Assembly (NCBI GenBank): GCA_022574065.1
Contig: JACZST010000079.1
Location: forward strand, 1 to 7,649
Reading direction: 5' to 3'
DNA length: 7,649 nt
Origin: Acidobacteriota bacterium
GTDB taxonomy: Bacteria > Actinomycetota > Acidimicrobiia > Spongiisociales > UBA5794
The translations under genes and the position numbers were made by a program. The notes beneath the pieces were generated by a model. The model had not been told where the DNA came from, ran no database searches, and saw only the letters and a list, made by a program, of their open reading frames with translations. How positions within the stretch are numbered: the first letter of the stretch is position 1; the number at the start of each line of letters is the position of its first letter. Positions 5,301-7,649 of the stretch are shown in pieces.

Positions 5301-6098
5301 TCATGGGCTCCCGGCGAGACTGCGGAGCCCCGCGAGGGTTGGGTACAGCAAGAAGAGGAGGGTCACGGGGACCATGAGAGCGAGCACCGGCCCGTAGGTG
5401 GCAAGCGCCCGCTTGCCTCCCTCTGCGGTGAGATCCCTGGCGAGCATCGCTCGATAATCGGTGCTGAGATCGGCCAGCGCGTCTGCCAGACGTCCGCCGG
5501 TGTCATGGGCGTGGGCGAGCAACGTGTACAACCGCTGCGCTTCCTCGGTGGCCGTTTCGCGCGAGGCACGCTGCAACGCGTCTGTGAGCCCGCTGCCCTC
5601 GTGATGGTCTTCTAGGACGGCCTGGAACTCGTCAGCCGCGACTCCATGTGAGGTTTCGACTAGCCCGCCTATCGCCGCGCTCACTGACTCGCCGGCGATC
5701 ACATGCAGGGCGATGGTGTCGGCGACCACCGGCAGCTCGAAACGAAGGCGTCGGGCGCGCCGTTGCTTCAACGTCGATCGATGCATCCCGTATACGACCC
5801 ACCCTGCGGCCCCTCCGAGCAGGCCGAGTGGGAGTACCGAGTGACCAGGCCCTTCTACGAATAGGTCTCCCTGGGCCATCAGGATCCCGACCAGCGCTCC
5901 GGCGGCGGTCGCAGCCAGCCGGTTACTCATCTGTTCACCTTGCACCCAGCCGATGATCCGGGACGGCGATTTCCCGGAAGCCGGGTCCCGGTCCGGACTC
6001 AGATAGTCGCCGACCCGAGACGTCACGCGCCGCGGTCGCGCCAAGGTCACTGCAAGAAAAATGCCGATCCCGAACACCGAGGCGATCGCATACCTCAC
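5301..6098 (-). CDS. tadC: TadC-like type II/IV secretion platform protein
   Basis: A 265-residue inner-membrane protein of the T2SSF (GspF/TadC) family, one of two platform proteins on which the Flp pilus is assembled. The N-terminal helix is at 3-19; a pair of hydrophobic segments follows at about 61-76 and 89-104. The cytoplasmic F-domain starts at RFELPVVADTIALHVIAGESVSAAI (119-143) and continues through ALQRASRETATEEAQRLYTLLAHAHDTGG (174-202). A C-terminal helix VLALMVPVTLLFLLYPTLAG lies at 238-257, as in TadC. Length is normal. The start GTG 6098 is fixed by the 4-bp GTGA overlap with the tadB stop; there is no separate ribosome-binding site. Confidence 0.85.
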   Translation of the reverse strand: MRYAIASVFGIGIFLAVTLARPRRVTSRVGDYLSPDRDPASGKSPSRIIGWVQGEQMSNRLAATAAGALVGILMAQGDLFVEGPGHSVLPLGLLGGAAGWVVYGMHRSTLKQRRARRLRFELPVVADTIALHVIAGESVSAAIGGLVETSHGVAADEFQAVLEDHHEGSGLTDALQRASRETATEEAQRLYTLLAHAHDTGGRLADALADLSTDYRAMLARDLTAEGGKRALATYGPVLALMVPVTLLFLLYPTLAGLRSLAGSP

Positions 6099-6901
6099 TC
6101 GAACACCCGGGGTGGCTTGGACAAGGCGGCGGCGTACCGTGCTGCCAGGTAGCCGACGCTTGTGGAGACGAGACCGATGGTCACGATCACCGTGCCCGTG
6201 TTGGTTCGGTAGAACCCCGCTGCTTGCGGGTTGGTTGCGATGGTGAGGCCCAGCAATCCCCACGGTGCGACCAACGCCACCAGAGCCGTCATCCGCTGCT
6301 CGGTAAGTGCGGCGACATGAGCTCTGCGCAGCCTCAGCTCGTCGGCGACGGACGCTCCCAACGATGACAGCACAAGCCCGACGCGACGGCCGCCGGATCG
6401 ATGTGCGGCGGCGATCGTGGAAAGGATCCGGTCGGCAGTCGCATCATCGAGATGCGCGCGGAGCCGCTCCAGTGCAGGGACGAATCCGTCACCGAAGGTG
6501 GTCGATTCGGCAACGGCGCTGGCAGTCGATTGCAATGGCTGCGGTGATCGCTCCGCGGCGGCGACGAACGCGTCCGGCAGCGTTTCTCCGGCGACGACCC
6601 TGCTTTGCATCAAGGCTAGGAAGTCGGGCCATGCGGCTGCAAGGGTCTCGTTCTGGTGCCCCTGTCGCGTGAAGTCGAACGCCACGGGTACGGCGGCGGC
6701 GAGCCCTCCAAGGGCGATCGCAACCGACGGCACCGCAAGAAATCCGAGTGCAAGGAAGGCGACGCTTGCACCGGTTGCCAGGGCGGCTGGAAGCACCCAC
6801 AGCGATGGGAGCCGGATTCTCGGAGCGCGCATAGACGGAAAGCGGCCGGTCACGAAGACCCATACCGCGCCGGCGGCCAGCAGGGCGGCGACGCCTCTCA
6901 C
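6095..6901 (-). CDS. tadB: TadB-like type II/IV secretion platform protein
   Basis: A 268-residue inner-membrane T2SSF-family protein, partner of TadC in the Tad pilus platform. Hydrophobic segments are at 3-18, 34-52 and 56-75; the cytoplasmic F-domain begins WPDFLALMQSRVVAGETLPD (91-110) and runs through the RILSTIAAAHRSGGRRVGLVLSSL segment (158-181). Two C-terminal helices (about 204-223 and 235-255) enclose the NPQAAGFYRTNTG loop that is typical of actinobacterial TadB. GTG 6901 is chosen because it overlaps the TadA stop as GTGA, the same arrangement as tadB/tadC; GTG at 6910 or 6907 would add two or three residues. The gene appears intact even though the ATPase gene before it is truncated. 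Confidence 0.87.
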   Translation of the reverse strand: MRGVAALLAAGAVWVFVTGRFPSMRAPRIRLPSLWVLPAALATGASVAFLALGFLAVPSVAIALGGLAAAVPVAFDFTRQGHQNETLAAAWPDFLALMQSRVVAGETLPDAFVAAAERSPQPLQSTASAVAESTTFGDGFVPALERLRAHLDDATADRILSTIAAAHRSGGRRVGLVLSSLGASVADELRLRRAHVAALTEQRMTALVALVAPWGLLGLTIATNPQAAGFYRTNTGTVIVTIGLVSTSVGYLAARYAAALSKPPRVFE

Positions 6902-7224
6902 GACCACCACCGCGTCTGATCGAGTTGGCCGTCGCTGTGTTTGAATCGTGTGTCCAGTGTGAACAGGTCGTCGGTGAGCTGGGCCGGAACGGCCGCGATC
7001 TCGTCGACGACCCGCTGCCGTCCGTTGCGCTTCAGAAACACGACCAGGTCGATTACCGACGCAACCGTTCTCCTGACGAAGGGGATTGAGACGTTCTGGC
7101 CAGCGAGCACGCTGTATGAGACGAGTTTCTCGAGGGAATCGATCGCCGAATTGGCGTGCAGGGTGGCGATCCCTGAGCAGCCTGCGTTGAGCGCCATCAA
7201 CATGTCGAAGGCCTCAGCGCCCCT
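6898..7224 (-). pseudogene. tadA: TadA/CpaF pilus ATPase, C-terminal fragment
   Basis: About 108 residues corresponding to the C-terminal end of the TadA/CpaF secretion ATPase that powers pilus assembly. Homology is clear from RGAEAFDML through ALNAGCSGIATLHANS (the His box) to TVASVIDLVVFLKR and the last beta strands. In intact TadA the RGAE motif is preceded by a segment like RPDRLVVGEV, and further upstream by Walker A and Walker B; here the residues before RGAE read TRRGLI and the frame meets TAG at 7282-7284. Neither other minus frame restores homology, so this is not a one-base frameshift. A TTG at 7260 could still start a 120-residue product, which would lack nucleotide binding. The stop overlaps the tadB start. 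Either the gene was truncated by insertion or rearrangement, or the sequence is joined wrongly here. Confidence 0.78.
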
Positions 7225-7523
7225 TATCAAACCTCGCCTGGTCTGACTTCCGGGTTCCAATGCCGATCTTCGTGGAGCTTCCTACGATGCCAGCTCGCTG
7301 ATAGGACCCGTGCCAGTGACGGTCAAGCACTCGTCAATCCATATGCCGCTCAAGCAAGTGTCAACTAGCCATCGCCACTCGGCGAGGCGTCGTCACCTGT
7401 GGATTCCCACGGGACTCGTTGCACTCCGTGCGCCGGTGCCATCTGGGTTTTTCGACTTGTGGCCGGGCATTCTTTGAGCACAGTGGTACGCGAGACGCCA
7501 GGATTCGCATGTGATCTCAACGG
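7225..7523. other. Gene-free stretch upstream of the TadA break
   Basis: No coding region is supported on either strand. A minus-strand open frame (7365-7625) has no recognisable motif. Minus-strand reading in frame with the TadA fragment is closed at 7282 and again at about 7397-7399. The base composition is less G-rich than the flanking operon. The stretch begins exactly where TadA homology ends and contains a pair of short direct repeats. It could be the terminus of an inserted element, but no transposase is visible. Confidence 0.5.
7323..7364. repeat. Pair of 15-bp direct repeats
   Basis: TCAAGCA-N3-GTCAA occurs at 7323-7337 and again at 7350-7364, 27 bp apart start to start, with 12 of 15 positions identical and the differences confined to the central three bases. 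Such spaced repeats are common as binding sites for a regulator or as transposase sites in insertion-sequence ends. Which of these applies cannot be told from the sequence. Confidence 0.5.
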
Positions 7524-7649
7524 ATGAGTCCTAGGTTCGTGATCGTGGCTATCGATACGGCAGCAAGTTTGTGGACGGTTCCGACCGAATGGTGGAACGA
7601 CCTGTGGGTAGCCACGCGCTGGCACGACTTCCCAGCGGAACGCATCGAC
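7524..7649 (+). CDS. Unrecognised protein, N-terminal part (3' partial)
   Basis: An open frame of 42 codons from ATG 7524 to the right edge, starting MSPRFVIVAIDTAASLWTVP and continuing with a Trp-rich stretch (EWWNDLWVATRWHDF). Codon third positions are mostly G or C, as in the real genes of the window, and a TGA at 7512-7514 closes the frame just upstream, so this ATG is the earliest start. No convincing ribosome-binding site precedes it. The fragment is too short to assign to a family. It points away from the tad operon. Confidence 0.4.
   Translation, partial: MSPRFVIVAIDTAASLWTVPTEWWNDLWVATRWHDFPAERID

Noticed and set aside
6099..6263. N-terminal extension of TadC to 6263
   Set aside because: The 55 residues are out-of-frame tadB sequence (His/Arg-rich). 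The GTGA overlap at 6098 followed by a membrane helix is the natural start.
7225..7330. Simple frameshift in tadA
   Set aside because: The three minus frames upstream of 7225 were read by eye and none shows the RPDRxVVGEV-type segment or Walker motifs that should precede RGAE.
7365..7625. Minus-strand 86-residue frame at the right end
   Set aside because: No motif, low-complexity polar composition, and it overlaps the better-looking plus-strand start at 7524.

Overview
The window is GC-rich, densely coded DNA that reads as a high-GC Gram-positive (Actinomycetota) chromosome. Three things point that way: a PPOX-fold protein of the probable F420-binding type, which is largely an actinobacterial family; the actinobacterial tad gene order (TadA-TadB-TadC-Flp-TadE/TadG-like); and frequent GTG starts. 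The class cannot be fixed from the sequence alone. Nothing needed for core information processing is present; this is an accessory and cell-envelope region.

Left part, plus strand (1-3393). The 3' end of a polytopic membrane protein of the lysylphosphatidylglycerol-synthase-TM / UPF0104 family enters from the left edge. A 128-bp G-rich intergenic stretch with palindromes follows. Then come a small PPOX/F420-type flavin-fold protein, an MFS transporter 39 bp behind it, and a small luciferase-domain (DUF5519-like) protein. These look like housekeeping or detoxification genes with no obvious shared pathway.

Middle (3392-4010). A minus-strand DUF1801 gene sits alone between two directly oriented copies of a 52-bp imperfect hairpin (46 of 52 positions identical). 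The outermost ends of the pair form a 23-bp inverted repeat with 20 matches, so the 619-bp unit looks like a small non-autonomous mobile cassette or a gene trapped between two REP/MITE-like elements. This is the most unusual structure in the window.

Right part, minus strand (4027-7224). A compact tad (Flp-type IVb pilus) operon reads right to left: the C-terminal part of the TadA/CpaF ATPase, TadB, TadC, a 51-residue Flp-like pilin with a near-perfect Shine-Dalgarno sequence, a TadE-like pseudopilin, a second small pseudopilin-like protein, and a TadG-like protein. Four junctions are 4-bp GTGA/ATGA overlaps, so the genes are translationally coupled. TadB and TadC would form the inner-membrane platform and the small proteins would be the major and minor pilins. 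The motor gene is broken: homology to TadA stops abruptly at about 7225, so the Walker A and B regions are missing.

Right edge (7225-7649). Sequence upstream of the TadA break shows no recognisable gene apart from a 42-codon open frame running off the right end. It holds a pair of 15-bp direct repeats 27 bp apart. This could be the end of an inserted element, a rearrangement junction, or an assembly join.
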